Shown here: one piece after another, positions 45,826 through 54,799 of the stretch
Layout: each line of letters begins with the position of its first letter
Numbering within the stretch: position 1 is the stretch's first letter
Notes under the pieces: model-generated
What the model saw: only the letters and a program-made list of their open reading frames with translations
Database searches by the model: none
What the model was told of the DNA's origin: nothing
Position numbers and translations under genes: made by a program
NCBI GenBank assembly: GCA_938028765.1
Contig: CALIZF010000039.1
Location: 1-64,000, forward strand
Reading direction: 5' to 3'
Source: an uncultured Paracoccaceae bacterium
GTDB taxonomy: Bacteria > Pseudomonadota > Alphaproteobacteria > Rhodobacterales > Rhodobacteraceae
DNA: 64,000 bases

Positions 45826-47073
45826 TCAGTGCGCCACCCCGGCGGCCACGCTTTCGTCGATGAACCGGCCCTCGCGGAAGCGAAACATACTGAACTCGGC
45901 CGCGAGCGGCCCCGGCTCGCCCTTCGCCATCAGCTCGGCCATCGCCCAGCCCGAGCCGGGGATCGCCTTGAATCCGCCGGTGCCCCAGCCGCAGTTGACG
46001 AAGATCCCCCCGACCGGCGTCTTCGAAATCAGCGGCGACCGGTCGCCCGTCATGTCCACGATGCCGCCCCACTGGCGCAGCATCTTCAGCCGCGACAGCA
46101 TCGGGAAGGTCTCGACCAGCGCGCGCAAGGTTTCCTCGATGTGGTGGTGCGATCCGCGCTGCGTGTAGTTGTTGAACCCGTCGGTGCCGCCGCCGATCAC
46201 CATCTCTCCCTTGTCAGACTGCGACATGTAGCCGTGGACGGTGTTGGCCATCACCACCACGTCCATGCAGGGCTTGATCGGCTCGCTCACCAGCGCCTGC
46301 AGGCAGAGCGACTCGATCGGCAGGCGGAACCCGGCCATGTCCGCCAGCTGCGAGGAATGGCCCGCGACCACGAGGCCCAGCCGGTCGCAGCCGATCGGGC
46401 CGCGCGTGGTGTCCACCCCGCGGACCTGCCCGCCCTCGACCGTGATGCCGGTGACCGCGCAATTCTCGATGATGTGCATCCCCATCTGCGAACAGGCGCG
46501 CGCATAGCCCCAGGCGACGGCATCGTGCCGGCCGGTGCCGCCGCGCGGCTGCCACAGCGCGCCCAGAACCGGGTAGCGCGGGCCGTCGATGTTCATGATC
46601 GGGCAGAGTTCCTTCACCCGCCGCGGGCCGATGAACTCGGTCTCGACCCCCTGCAGGGCGTTGGCAGCGGCGGTGCGGCGATAGCCGCGCACCTCGTGCT
46701 CGGTCTGGGCCAGCATCATGACGCCGCGGGGGCTGAACATGACGTTGTAGTTCAGCTCCTGGCTGAGGGTCTCGTAGAGCGCGCGGGATTTCTCGTAGAT
46801 CGCGGCAGAGGGGTCCTGCAGGTAGTTCGAGCGGATGATGGTGGTGTTGCGCCCGGTGTTGCCGCCGCCAAGCCAGCCCTTCTCGAGCACCGCGACATCG
46901 GTGATCCCGTGGTTCCTGCCGAGGTAGTAGGCGGTCGCAAGGCCATGGCCGCCCGCGCCGACGACGATGGCGTCGTAGCGGGCCCGGGGTTCGGGGCTGG
47001 CCCAGGCGCGCGGCCATCCGGTGTGGTGGCGCAGCCCCTCGCGGACGATGGCGAAGACGGAATAGCGGGACAT
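45826..47073 (-). CDS. soxB: sarcosine oxidase beta subunit
   Basis: A 415-residue SoxB. The FAD-binding motif is VVGAGGHGLATAYYLG; a histidine in GGTGRHDAVAWG is the likely covalent FMN site. WGGIVDMTGDRSPLI is typical of the C-terminal region. It carries out sarcosine oxidation. ATG at 47073 starts with MSRYSVFAIVREGLRHH, the family start. First gene of the soxB-small-soxD-soxA-soxG operon. Confidence 0.95.
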   Translation of the reverse strand: MSRYSVFAIVREGLRHHTGWPRAWASPEPRARYDAIVVGAGGHGLATAYYLGRNHGITDVAVLEKGWLGGGNTGRNTTIIRSNYLQDPSAAIYEKSRALYETLSQELNYNVMFSPRGVMMLAQTEHEVRGYRRTAAANALQGVETEFIGPRRVKELCPIMNIDGPRYPVLGALWQPRGGTGRHDAVAWGYARACSQMGMHIIENCAVTGITVEGGQVRGVDTTRGPIGCDRLGLVVAGHSSQLADMAGFRLPIESLCLQALVSEPIKPCMDVVVMANTVHGYMSQSDKGEMVIGGGTDGFNNYTQRGSHHHIEETLRALVETFPMLSRLKMLRQWGGIVDMTGDRSPLISKTPVGGIFVNCGWGTGGFKAIPGSGWAMAELMAKGEPGPLAAEFSMFRFREGRFIDESVAAGVAH

Positions 47074-47470
47074 CGGGCGCGACTCGGCTGCCGGGTGCGA
47101 ACGAGCCGTTCTTGCAGCGCGCGCGCCGGGCGTCCAAGGCGGGAAGGCGGCGCAACGGATGCGAAAGGCGACATCGCGCCTGCCGTCGGCCGCAGCGGAG
47201 GCAGTTCGACCGGCCGGCATACGAGGGGATCGGGGCCGTCGGACGTCCGCGCCGAAGGCGCGGATGCCCCGCGCGCAGCCGGGTCGCCGATGGTGCTGAC
47301 GACGGGGCCGACATTACGCGCGACCGCCGCGATGCACGCGCCCGCCGCGGCCGGCGCCCCGCCCGCCAGCGGGTTCGCGCGCCGCGGCGATCGGTTGCGA
47401 CGTCGCGGGGGGTTTCGTCCGGCCCCGGCGCCGCCTATCTCAACCCGCGAATGATCAGGGGGGCGGGGCA
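47074..47470. other. soxB-ccmI divergent intergenic region
   Basis: About 400 bases between two divergently transcribed genes, so it should hold both promoters, but no clear -35/-10 pair stands out. The only clear structure is a perfect hairpin at 47246-47264, TCCGCGCC-GAA-GGCGCGGA. No protein-like frame is present. Confidence 0.5.
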
Positions 47471-48703
47471 GTGGCGGATACGGTCTGGTTCTGGATCGCG
47501 GCGGGCGGCATGACGCTGGCGGTGGCGGCGACGATGGTGGCCGCGGTGCTGCGCGCGCGTCCGGATCCGGCCGACGGACCCCGGGCGCTGCAGGTCTACC
47601 GCGATCAGCTTGCCGAGCTCGAGCGCGACGCGGCGCGCGGCCTTGTTCCGGATGCCGAGGCCGACCGCCTGCGGACCGAAATCGCGCGCCGGCTGCTGGA
47701 CGCCGACCGGGCGCGCGGCGCAGCGCCGGTCGCGCCGACGCCGCGGGCGGCACGGGCGGCGGCGGTCGCGGCGATCCTTGCCGTCGTCGGCGCAGGGTCC
47801 GTCGCGCTCTATGCCCGGCTCGGCGCGCCGGGCTATCCCGACATCCCGCTGGCCGCACGTATCGCCGAGGCGGATGCGCGTGCCGCCGCGCGGATCGGGC
47901 AGGAGGAGGCCGAGGCGCGCCTTGCTGCCCTGCCCCGCACGCCCGGGCCCGCCGATCCGCGCCATGTCGAGCTGGTGGAACAGCTGCGCGAGGTTGTGGC
48001 GGGGCGGCCGGACGACCTGCGCGGGCACGAGCTTCTGGCGCGGAACGAGGCGATGCTGGGCAACTTCGCCGCCGCACGGCGTGCGCAGGCGGCTGTCGTC
48101 GCGCTCAAGGGCGATGCGGCCACGGCGGAAGATCACGCGGCACTGGCCGAACTGATGATCCTGGCCGCCGGCGCCTTCGTCTCGCCCGAGGCCGAGGCGG
48201 CGCTGAACCGCGCGCTGGCCCTCGACCCCGCGAACGGCACCGCGCACTACTACATGGGCCTGCTTTTCGCGCAGAACGGCCGCTTCGACCTTGCGGTTCG
48301 GATCTGGCGCCCGCTTCTGGACCGGAGCGCGCCGGACGCGCCCTGGGTGGTGCCGATCCTCGACCAGATGCCCGACGTGGCGGCACTGGCCGGCGTGAAC
48401 TGGTCGCCGCCCGTACGGATGGCGCGCGGTCCCTCCGCCGCCGATGTGGCGGCCGCCTCGTCGATGGACCCCGAGGCGCGGCAGGCCATGATCCGCGGCA
48501 TGGTGGAAGGGCTGGCCGCCCGGCTGGCATCGGACGGCGGCCCGCCCGAGGACTGGGCGCAACTGATCCGCGCGCTCGGCGTTCTCGGCGAAGGCGACCG
48601 GGCAGCCGCGATCTGGGCCGAGGCGCAGGGGCGCTTCGCCGCAGCGCCCGCCGCGCTGGACACGATCCGCGCGGCCGCCGTGGCGGCGGGCGTCGCCGAA
48701 TGA
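47471..48703 (+). CDS. ccmI: cytochrome c biogenesis protein CcmI
   Basis: A 410-residue CcmI. A first membrane helix at residues 5-26 is followed by a cytoplasmic leucine-zipper-like segment ([29 protein letters not shown]) and a second helix (about 92-110). A periplasmic TPR domain (about 150-300) follows and binds the C-terminus of apocytochrome c2. It passes apocytochrome to the CcmFH haem ligation complex. GTG start at 47471. It is followed by ruvX with a 4-base ATGA overlap. Confidence 0.92.
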   Translation: MADTVWFWIAAGGMTLAVAATMVAAVLRARPDPADGPRALQVYRDQLAELERDAARGLVPDAEADRLRTEIARRLLDADRARGAAPVAPTPRAARAAAVAAILAVVGAGSVALYARLGAPGYPDIPLAARIAEADARAAARIGQEEAEARLAALPRTPGPADPRHVELVEQLREVVAGRPDDLRGHELLARNEAMLGNFAAARRAQAAVVALKGDAATAEDHAALAELMILAAGAFVSPEAEAALNRALALDPANGTAHYYMGLLFAQNGRFDLAVRIWRPLLDRSAPDAPWVVPILDQMPDVAALAGVNWSPPVRMARGPSAADVAAASSMDPEARQAMIRGMVEGLAARLASDGGPPEDWAQLIRALGVLGEGDRAAAIWAEAQGRFAAAPAALDTIRAAAVAAGVAE

Positions 48704-49182
48704 CCGTCTTCACCCGGATCGAGGATTTCGCGCGCGCCCTGCCGCGGACCGGGGCCCTCGCGGGGCTCGACCTCGGCACCGCGACGATCGGCGTCGCGGT
48801 ATCGGATGTGCTGCGCGGGGTGGCGACGCCGCTGCGGACGGTGCGCCGGACGAAATTCGCCGCCGATGCGGCGGTCCTGTCGGCCCTGGCGGCCGACCGG
48901 GGGCTGGCGGGGATCGTGCTCGGCCTTCCGGTGAACATGGACGGCAGCGAGGGCCCGCGCGCGCAGGCGACGCGCGCCTTTGCCCGCAACCTCGCCCGCG
49001 TGCTGCCGCTGCCGCTGGCCTTCTGGGACGAGCGGCTGAGCACCGTCGCCGCCGAGCGCGCTTTGATCGAGGCGGATACGTCGCGAAAGCGTCGCGCCGA
49101 GGTCATCGACGCGGTCGCGGCGGGGTATATCCTTCAAGGAGCGCTGGATCGCCTGGCGCATCTGGCAAGGGGGTGCGCGTGA
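48700..49182 (+). CDS. ruvX: Holliday junction resolvase-like protein (RuvX/YqgF)
   Basis: A 160-residue RNase H-fold nuclease of the YqgF/RuvX family. Conserved blocks are [15 protein letters not shown] near the N-terminus, [15 protein letters not shown], and [14 protein letters not shown]. YqgF processes the 5' end of pre-16S rRNA; a Holliday junction role is proposed in some bacteria. Its start overlaps the ccmI stop as ATGA and its stop overlaps the next gene as GTGA. Confidence 0.92.
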   Translation: MTVFTRIEDFARALPRTGALAGLDLGTATIGVAVSDVLRGVATPLRTVRRTKFAADAAVLSALAADRGLAGIVLGLPVNMDGSEGPRAQATRAFARNLARVLPLPLAFWDERLSTVAAERALIEADTSRKRRAEVIDAVAAGYILQGALDRLAHLARGCA

Positions 49183-49418
49183 AGGACGAGGCCGACGGCA
49201 TCTGGCGCCGCGACGAGATCGAGAGCCCCTGCGTCAAGGTGTGCGTCGTCCACTCCGAGGCGCGGCTGTGCGTCGGCTGTCTGCGCAGCCTCGACGAAAT
49301 CGCGGGCTGGTCGCGCATGACGCCCGAACAGCGCCGCGCGGTCATGGCCGACCTGCCCGCCCGCCGCCCCCTGCTGGCGCAGCGCCGCGGCGGCCGCGCC
49401 GGGCGCGTCGGCCGGTAG
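49179..49418 (+). CDS. DUF1289 domain protein
   Basis: A 79-residue small protein with the DUF1289 core: [20 protein letters not shown] followed by [20 protein letters not shown]. The four cysteines suggest a metal-binding site. Function unknown. The GTG at 49179 follows AAGGGGG and overlaps the ruvX stop as GTGA. It is the last intact gene before the decayed peptide transporter region. Confidence 0.88.
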   Translation: MKDEADGIWRRDEIESPCVKVCVVHSEARLCVGCLRSLDEIAGWSRMTPEQRRAVMADLPARRPLLAQRRGGRAGRVGR

Positions 49419-49739
49419 GGGTTCGGCCGTCGGCGGCCCGCCCGCGCAGCGCCCGCAAAGCCGCCGGCAAGGCGCGTCCTGCGCCGTCGTGCGGCCTTCC
49501 GCGCTGCCGTCGCGTCTGCGCCCGCCCGCTCGGGGCCGGTGTCGCAGGCCCCTCCCGCAAGCGCGAGCCGACCAGCCGGACGGGTTGCCGCGCCGACACG
49601 CCAAGGTGCGGCCCAGGCGCCCGCCGCACCATGGGACGGCGCGCCTCGGCGCGGTGGCATCCGGCAGCCGGCAGTGCGACATGCAAGGCCCGGAACCTGC
49701 GCGCGCAGAGCGGCCGGATGCGCGGCGGACGGGCCCTGC

Positions 49740-50429
49740 CCCTCCGCTCGGCGCCCCTGCGCGCGGCGGACAATCTCCTGCCCGTCGGCGCTGGCAAGTT
49801 CCCCGGCGCGCAGCCCGGCGGTTTCGGTCGCGTCTTCCCGCCGGCCCGACCACAGGACGCCCAACCGGTCGCACAGGAACGACACGATCGGCAGGTCCTG
49901 CGTGACCGGAAGCCAGGTCGGACCGCGATCCTTGCGCAGCGCCGTCAGCATGTTCAGGACCTTGGCCTCTTCCGACAGGTCGGGCGCGGAGGTGGTTTCG
50001 CTGAGCGGCAGAACCTCGAGGGGGCACGCATCAGCGCACGGACGATCGCCACCCGCCGGCGCTGCCCGCCCGACAGCTGATGCGGCAGGCGGAAGCGAAA
50101 GCGGCGCGACAGGCCAACGGCATGCAGCATCGCCGGCACGTGCGCGTCCCGGACACCGATGCCGCGAACGGTCGGCGGTTCGGACAGCGTGTCGTCCACC
50201 ATCCGGCGGGGATGGAGCGAGCCCTAGGGGTCCCCGAAGACCACCTGCACGCCGCGCGCCAGCGGGGGATCGAGGCCCATCAGCCCCCGGCCCGTCGCCG
50301 ACTTGCCCGATCCGCTTTCGTCCACGATCCCCAGCCGTTCGCGGCGAAATCGAGGCCGTTGAGGACCGCGCCCTCGCCCCACTCGGTCGGAAAGCGCAGG
50401 CGCAGGTTCCGCACCGACAGCAGCGTCAC
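49740..50429 (-). pseudogene. broken peptide ABC transporter ATPase (Dpp/Opp type)
   Basis: A degraded ABC ATPase. The start frame reads LLSVRNLRLRFPTEW; a shift and small deletion follow; the next frame holds Walker A SGSGKSATG, then an in-frame TAG at 50224-50226 where a family Q-loop continues to GSLHPRRM. LSGGQRRRVAIVRAL is intact. Another shift leads to PLSETTSAPD, where the Walker B Asp is lost, and to VTQDL, where the switch His is Gln. The GTG start overlaps the permease stop as GTGA, showing the original operon. No functional protein can be made. Confidence 0.85.
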
Positions 50430-51331
50430 GACTTCACCCGACCCTTGGGGTCGAGCACGTCGCACAAGCCGTCGCCGAACGGGCAGAACCCGAGGCTGAC
50501 GATCACAATGGCAAGGCCCGGCATCGTCGCGACCCACCACAGGTCGAGGATCAGGGCCCCCGCCTTCGAGATCATCGCCCCCCGATCGGCAAGGGCAGCC
50601 GCGCCCCGAGGCCGGGAAAGCCCAGGCCTGCGGCCGTCAGGATGATCCCTGCCATGTCGAGCGTCGCCCGAACCATGGTCGAGGACGGGCAGAGGGGGAT
50701 CACCTGCAGCCCGATCACCTGCGCATGGCTTGCGCCCTGCATCTGCATGGTAGCGATGAACTCAGGCTTGCGGAAGGTCAGCGTCTCGGCCCTCGCGATG
50801 CGCGCACAGGTGGGCGAGGCGGTGACGGCGATGACGGCGTTCTCGATCCCCGGCCCAAGGCCGGCGACGAAGGCGCGCGCGAGGATGCGGCGGGGCAACG
50901 ACAGGAAGATGTCGGTCAACCCCATCAGGATGCGGTCGGTCCAACCGCCGAGGCAGCCCGACACCGCGCCGACGATCGGGCCGAGGGGGCGGCGATGACG
51001 GCGACGGGGAACACGATCGGCAGTGTGATCCGCACGCCCCGGATACCCGGCCGCGGATGTCTCGCCCGAGCCCGCCGGTCCCCATACAGTGCGCGGCCGA
51101 CGGCGGCTGAAGCCGGTTCGTCAGCGTGCCATCCGCCGCCGAATGGGGCGCCAGCCTCGGCGCGAAGGTCGCCACAATCAGAAGGCCCGGGATGATCGCC
51201 AGCCCGACCATCGCCAGCGGATTGCGCGCACGCAGCCGGGCGGTGCGGTAGGCCTGCCCGGCGCGGGCCTGCGCCCGCGTTGCCGGAACCTGATCCACGA
51301 GCCAGTCGCGCGACGGAAACGGCATCGCCAT
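50426..51331 (-). pseudogene. broken peptide ABC permease (DppC-like)
   Basis: The N-terminal part (MAMPFPSRDWLVDQ, then RNPLAMVGLAIIPGLLIVA and MGTGGLGRDI) and the C-terminal part (GGWTDRILMGLTDIFLSLP, the EAA-loop region ASHAQVIGLQVIP and ILTAAGLGFPGLGA) lie in different frames, joined through about 60 bases where at least two shifts are needed. The last residues DVLDPKGRVKS lie in a further frame. Start at 51331 touches the stop of the upstream permease. Confidence 0.83.
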
Positions 51332-52385
51332 CAGCGGGCCCTCGGGTCGAGGATGCGGCAGAGAAGGTCGAACGGCTTGTCGATCCCGAAGAACACGCCG
51401 ATCGCCAGCGTCGCGCCCAGCACCGCGTTCATGTCCGCGTTGAGCAGCGCGTTGGTCAGGTAGTTGCCGATGCCGGGCCCGCTGAACACCGTCTCGCTCA
51501 TCGCCGACCCTTCCAGAAGCCGCGCGGAGGACAGGCCGATGACGGCGATCAGCGGCACGGATCGGCCGGAAGGCGTGGCGCCAGATCACCGTGCGCGCAG
51601 GCGCGCCCTTCACCCGGGCAGGGACGATAAACTCCTGCCCCGGCTGGTCCAGCATGAAGCTGCGGGAAATCTGGGCGATGACGGCGAGGCCGAAGAACCC
51701 GAGGATCGTCGCCCGAGACGCGATGCAGGAAAACGCGCTGCGGCGGGCGTCGAGATTGCCGGCGATCAGGCCGTCAACCAGCAGAAGGCGCGTGCGCAGC
51801 GGCATGATGCCGTCCATGAAGATGTCGATCCGCCCCGGCCCGCCGACCACCGAAGCCTGGCGTAGAAGACGACGAGGCCGACAAGGCCCAGCCAGAACGC
51901 AGGGATGGCATAGCCGGCCCGCCCGACGACCCGAAGCGCCTGGTCCACCGAAGCCTGCTGCCGCGCGGCCGCGAACACACCCATCTGCACCCCCAGTGCG
52001 CCGCCGATGAGGATGCCGCGCGTCGCCATTTCCGGCCTCGCCGGGAACACCCGGGCCAGCTCGCCGGCCACCGGGCGCCCGGTTCCGATCAACAGGCCAA
52101 GGTCGCCCGTCGCCACATCGCCGACAGAGCGGGCGAACTGAACAAGGGTCAGGTCGTCGAGGCCAGGGGCGAGGCGCGCTGCTCGGAGGTCTAGCGGCTC
52201 GCCCGGCCGGCCACCACCGCCAGCAGGGTGTCGATCGGCACCACCCGACCGATCGGGAGGTGATCGCCAGCAGCCCGAGGAAGGTCGTCGCGAAGGTCCT
52301 GACGAAGCCCGCCGGACCTGCGAGGCGGCGCGCAAGACGCGCAAGCCGGCTTGCAAGGTGCGGGGCGGAGCAGCCGCCATCGCAT
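51331..52385 (-). pseudogene. broken peptide ABC permease (DppB-like)
   Basis: Fragments of a DppB permease lie in several frames: ARRLAGPAGFVRTFATTFLGLL, then VQFARSVGDVATGDLGL and FWLGLVGLVVFYA in a second frame, then MLDQPGQEFIVPARVKGAPA, then LLEGSAMSETVFSGPGIGNY to LCRILDPRAR in a third. At least three frameshifts are required. The start is placed at the ATG at 52385 by position; this is approximate. Confidence 0.82.
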
Positions 52386-52504
52386 GTCCTCGGCAGCGGA
52401 GATGACACAGCGCTTGCAGGATTTTCGGTCTTTCAAGCTGGCAAAGATTTTTACCGGCGTCGGCATCGGAGGATCATCAATCCAAGCCGCACCGCCTGTC
52501 CGCT

Positions 52505-52880
52505 ACCGCCTCGCCGACGCACTTCGGCGGCCGGACCCGGGATCTCCGGCGCAAGGCGGGGATCACGCTGCAGCCGCTTGCCGACCGGGCCGGGATTTCG
52601 GTCGGCTCCCGCAGCTATTTGGAACGCGACAAGGCCAGCCCCTCGCTCGGCACGCTGGCAGGGCTTGCGGCGGCGCTCGGCGAACCGCCCGACCATTTCG
52701 TCGCTGCGCCTCGCCCGGCCGACCAGGCCAACTGCGCCGGCGGGCGGCCCACTTTTGCGCCAGCTGTCCGTCGCTGCGTTGCGAACGGCTGGACACGATG
52801 CCGCCCGGCGGCCCGCGGTCGTCGCTGATCATCCATGTCCCTGTCGGCCATGCGTCCGAGGTCATGGCCACCGAGAAGGA
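52505..52880 (+). pseudogene. broken XRE-family regulator with cupin domain
   Basis: A helix-turn-helix of the XRE-cupin type reads GGRTRDLRRKAGITLQPLAD, then LERDKASPSLGTLAGLAAAL and HFVAAPRPAD in one frame without a proper start. A shift near 52750 leads to SSLIIHVPVGHASEVMA, the start of the cupin domain. The cupin is cut off near 52880, and the frame continues straight into the middle of a binding protein. Divergent from the permease remnants, this was probably the locus regulator. Confidence 0.8.
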
Positions 52881-53893
52881 CGGCGATCCGGGAACCGTCC
52901 GGCTGAACCGCAAGTGCGCCGGGACCGGCCCGTTCCGCCTGCGTGCCCTCCCCCCGGTCGAAGCGCGGATGCCGGAGGCGAACCCTGCCTGCTTCGGCGG
53001 CGCGCCGAAGACAAGCCGGGTGCCGATCCGGCATTTGGCAAACGGCTGCCTCTGGGGTCCGGCGGCGTGGACATGGCCAAGAACCTGACGCCAGATCAGG
53101 GGTCGAGGCTTGCCGGCAATGCGGGCGTGCGGGTCGAGACCTGTCCTCAGGCGGCCGTCCGCTGGTTCAGCTACAACCAGAAGACCGAAAGCCTGACCAA
53201 CCCCGCGCTCTGGCGCGCCGCCTGCGAAAGGGTGGACGACGAGGGGATGGCGGACAGCTTCCTCGAGGGCCAGACGAAGGTGAATCAGGCGTTCCGGCCT
53301 GAGGGCTTCCCCGGCACCCTGACCGCCCCCCTTCACCTGCGACCCCGGGCAAACCATGCGGCTTCCCGCCGAAGGCGGGTCGAGCTGCCGATCACGGTCC
53401 CGCTGGACGTGATCGACGCCGCGCCCTTCAACGATATCGCAGCGAGCCTCCAGCAGACCTTCGCCCCCGCAGGCATCAACTTCGAGATGCTGCAGAGGAC
53501 CGGCGCGCGGGTCGCCACGAAGTGCCAGGCGCGGACGCACCTGGCGATGTTGCTCTGCCGGGGTCCCGACGTCATGGACCCGAAGTGGAACGCCAAGGCC
53601 TTCGCCTTCGACGCCGACAACGGCGGCGTCCAATACGTCTCGGCCGCCGCTGGCGGATCGCCGGGATGCCTGCGGCCGAGATCACCGCCGAGACGATGGC
53701 GGCGCTGGCCGAGCAGGACCCTTCGAGGTGCGACCAGATGTATCCGGAACTGCAGACGGCGATCCGGGACGAGGCGCGCTTCGTCATCATGTTCTGGGCG
53801 GTCAAGCAGGTGGCGATGGCGCAGGACGCAACGGGCCTCGTCAACAGCGCCACGTCCGACTTCGGCCAAGACCGCCTCGTCGAGAAGAAGTGA
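52880..53893 (+). pseudogene. broken peptide ABC substrate-binding protein
   Basis: The remnant begins in the middle of the family: GTGPFRLRALPPVEARMPE and CFGGAPKTSRVPIR, equivalent to GTGPY...NPDYWGGAP in intact proteins. A shift near 53040 leads to MAKNLTPDQGSRLAGNAGVR and SYNQKTESLTNPALWRAA; another near 53630 leads to ITAETMAALAEQDPSRCDQM and FVIMFWAVKQVAM. The signal peptide and first half are missing, removed by a deletion that fused the rest to the XRE-cupin gene. Confidence 0.83.
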
Positions 53894-53966
53894 CCCGGCG
53901 GCGGGGGACCGGTCGGCCCTCCGCCACGTCCGGCCGCGCAGGCCGCGGCCCCAACGAACCGCCGCC

Positions 53967-54426
53967 ATGACCGAGAGCCCCGAGGCGGTCCTTGCCGCGC
54001 GCCACCATGCCGCAAGGGACGCCTGCGGGGCGCGCCGGTTTACCGTGACCGTGCCGGACTGCCTGGAGGCTCTTGCCCGCCGGGGCCTATACCTCGCACC
54101 CTGCCGACCATCCCGTGACCGGGACCAAGCCCGTGCGGACCGACGCCCTGGTCGCAACGGATGATCGCGCAGTCGCGCAGCTTCGTCGCGAATACGAAGG
54201 CGGACGTCGCATCCGTCTTCGCCGACCACGCACTGATCAACGCGTTCGGCGGCGAGGCGGAGACGAACCTCCGGTGTGAGACGGCACTGCGGTCGTCGGC
54301 GCGGTCACCGTGCTGGATCGCGCCAGCCATTTCACGCCGGCCCGCGCTGTCGCGCCGGAGGCGCTGGTGGACGCGCGCCGGCCTGCCCTTCCGGTGGCGA
54401 TGGCCGCAACCCCGATGGACGCCTGA
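53967..54426 (+). pseudogene. broken GAF-domain protein
   Basis: Fragments in three frames match a small GAF protein: VTVPDCLEALARRG, then AYTSHPADHPVTGTKPVRTD, then FADHALINAFGGEAETNL, and finally VVGAVTVLDRASHFTPARA, ending MAATPMDA and TGA. Each transition needs a frameshift. The DHALI...N and GAVTVLDRA...FTP blocks are the recognisable GAF parts. It sits between the binding-protein and peptidase remnants. Confidence 0.68.
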
Positions 54427-54450
54427 CCCGCGCCTCCGAGGCGCCCGCCG

Positions 54451-54760
54451 ATGAAACGTCTGACCCGCCTGCGCGCTCGCATGGCCTAAACCGGAACCGG
54501 CATCGTCGCGCTGGCCCGCGGCGCGCACCTGCGCTGGCTGATGGGGTTCGCCCCGCATCCCGACAAACGGCTGTGCCTTGCGCATATCGGTCGGGACCAC
54601 GGGCTTCGTGATGCCGGCGCCGAACGCGGCAGAGGCCCGCCAGCACACTTCCCTGGCCTTCCGGGAACGGGCCGACGCCTGCCGGCATGGCTCCGCGCTG
54701 CGCCCCGGTGCTGGCGCTGCTCGACGCCCTGCCCGCGCGCGCTGCAGATCGCCTGACGGC
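54451..54760 (+). pseudogene. N-terminal remnant of an M24 peptidase
   Basis: Starts MKRLTRLRARMA, hits an in-frame TAA at 54487-54489, and continues TGTGIVALARGAHLRWLMG and APHPDKRLCLAHIGRD, the N-terminal domain of Xaa-Pro dipeptidase-type proteins. A shift leads to FVMPAPNAAEARQHT. The catalytic C-terminal domain is absent; similarity ends shortly before the 3' end of the protease gene at 54800. Confidence 0.72.
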
Positions 54761-54799
54761 TGCTCGGGGGCGGCAGGAGCCCCCGGGCAGGGGGGCGGG

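Noticed and set aside
47246-47264. Perfect hairpin in the soxB-ccmI gap as a terminator
   Set aside because: It lies between divergent promoters rather than after a gene and has no T-tract; it is recorded within the gap entry only.
51089-51463. Small plus-strand open frames across the decayed permeases
   Set aside because: They run antisense to the recognisable permease fragments and have no ribosome-binding sites or family similarity.
49740-54760. The possibility that the broken genes are only sequencing errors
   Set aside because: Besides shifts, there are missense losses at Walker B and the switch His and a large deletion junction, while flanking genes have no such lesions. Raw-read checking would still be useful.
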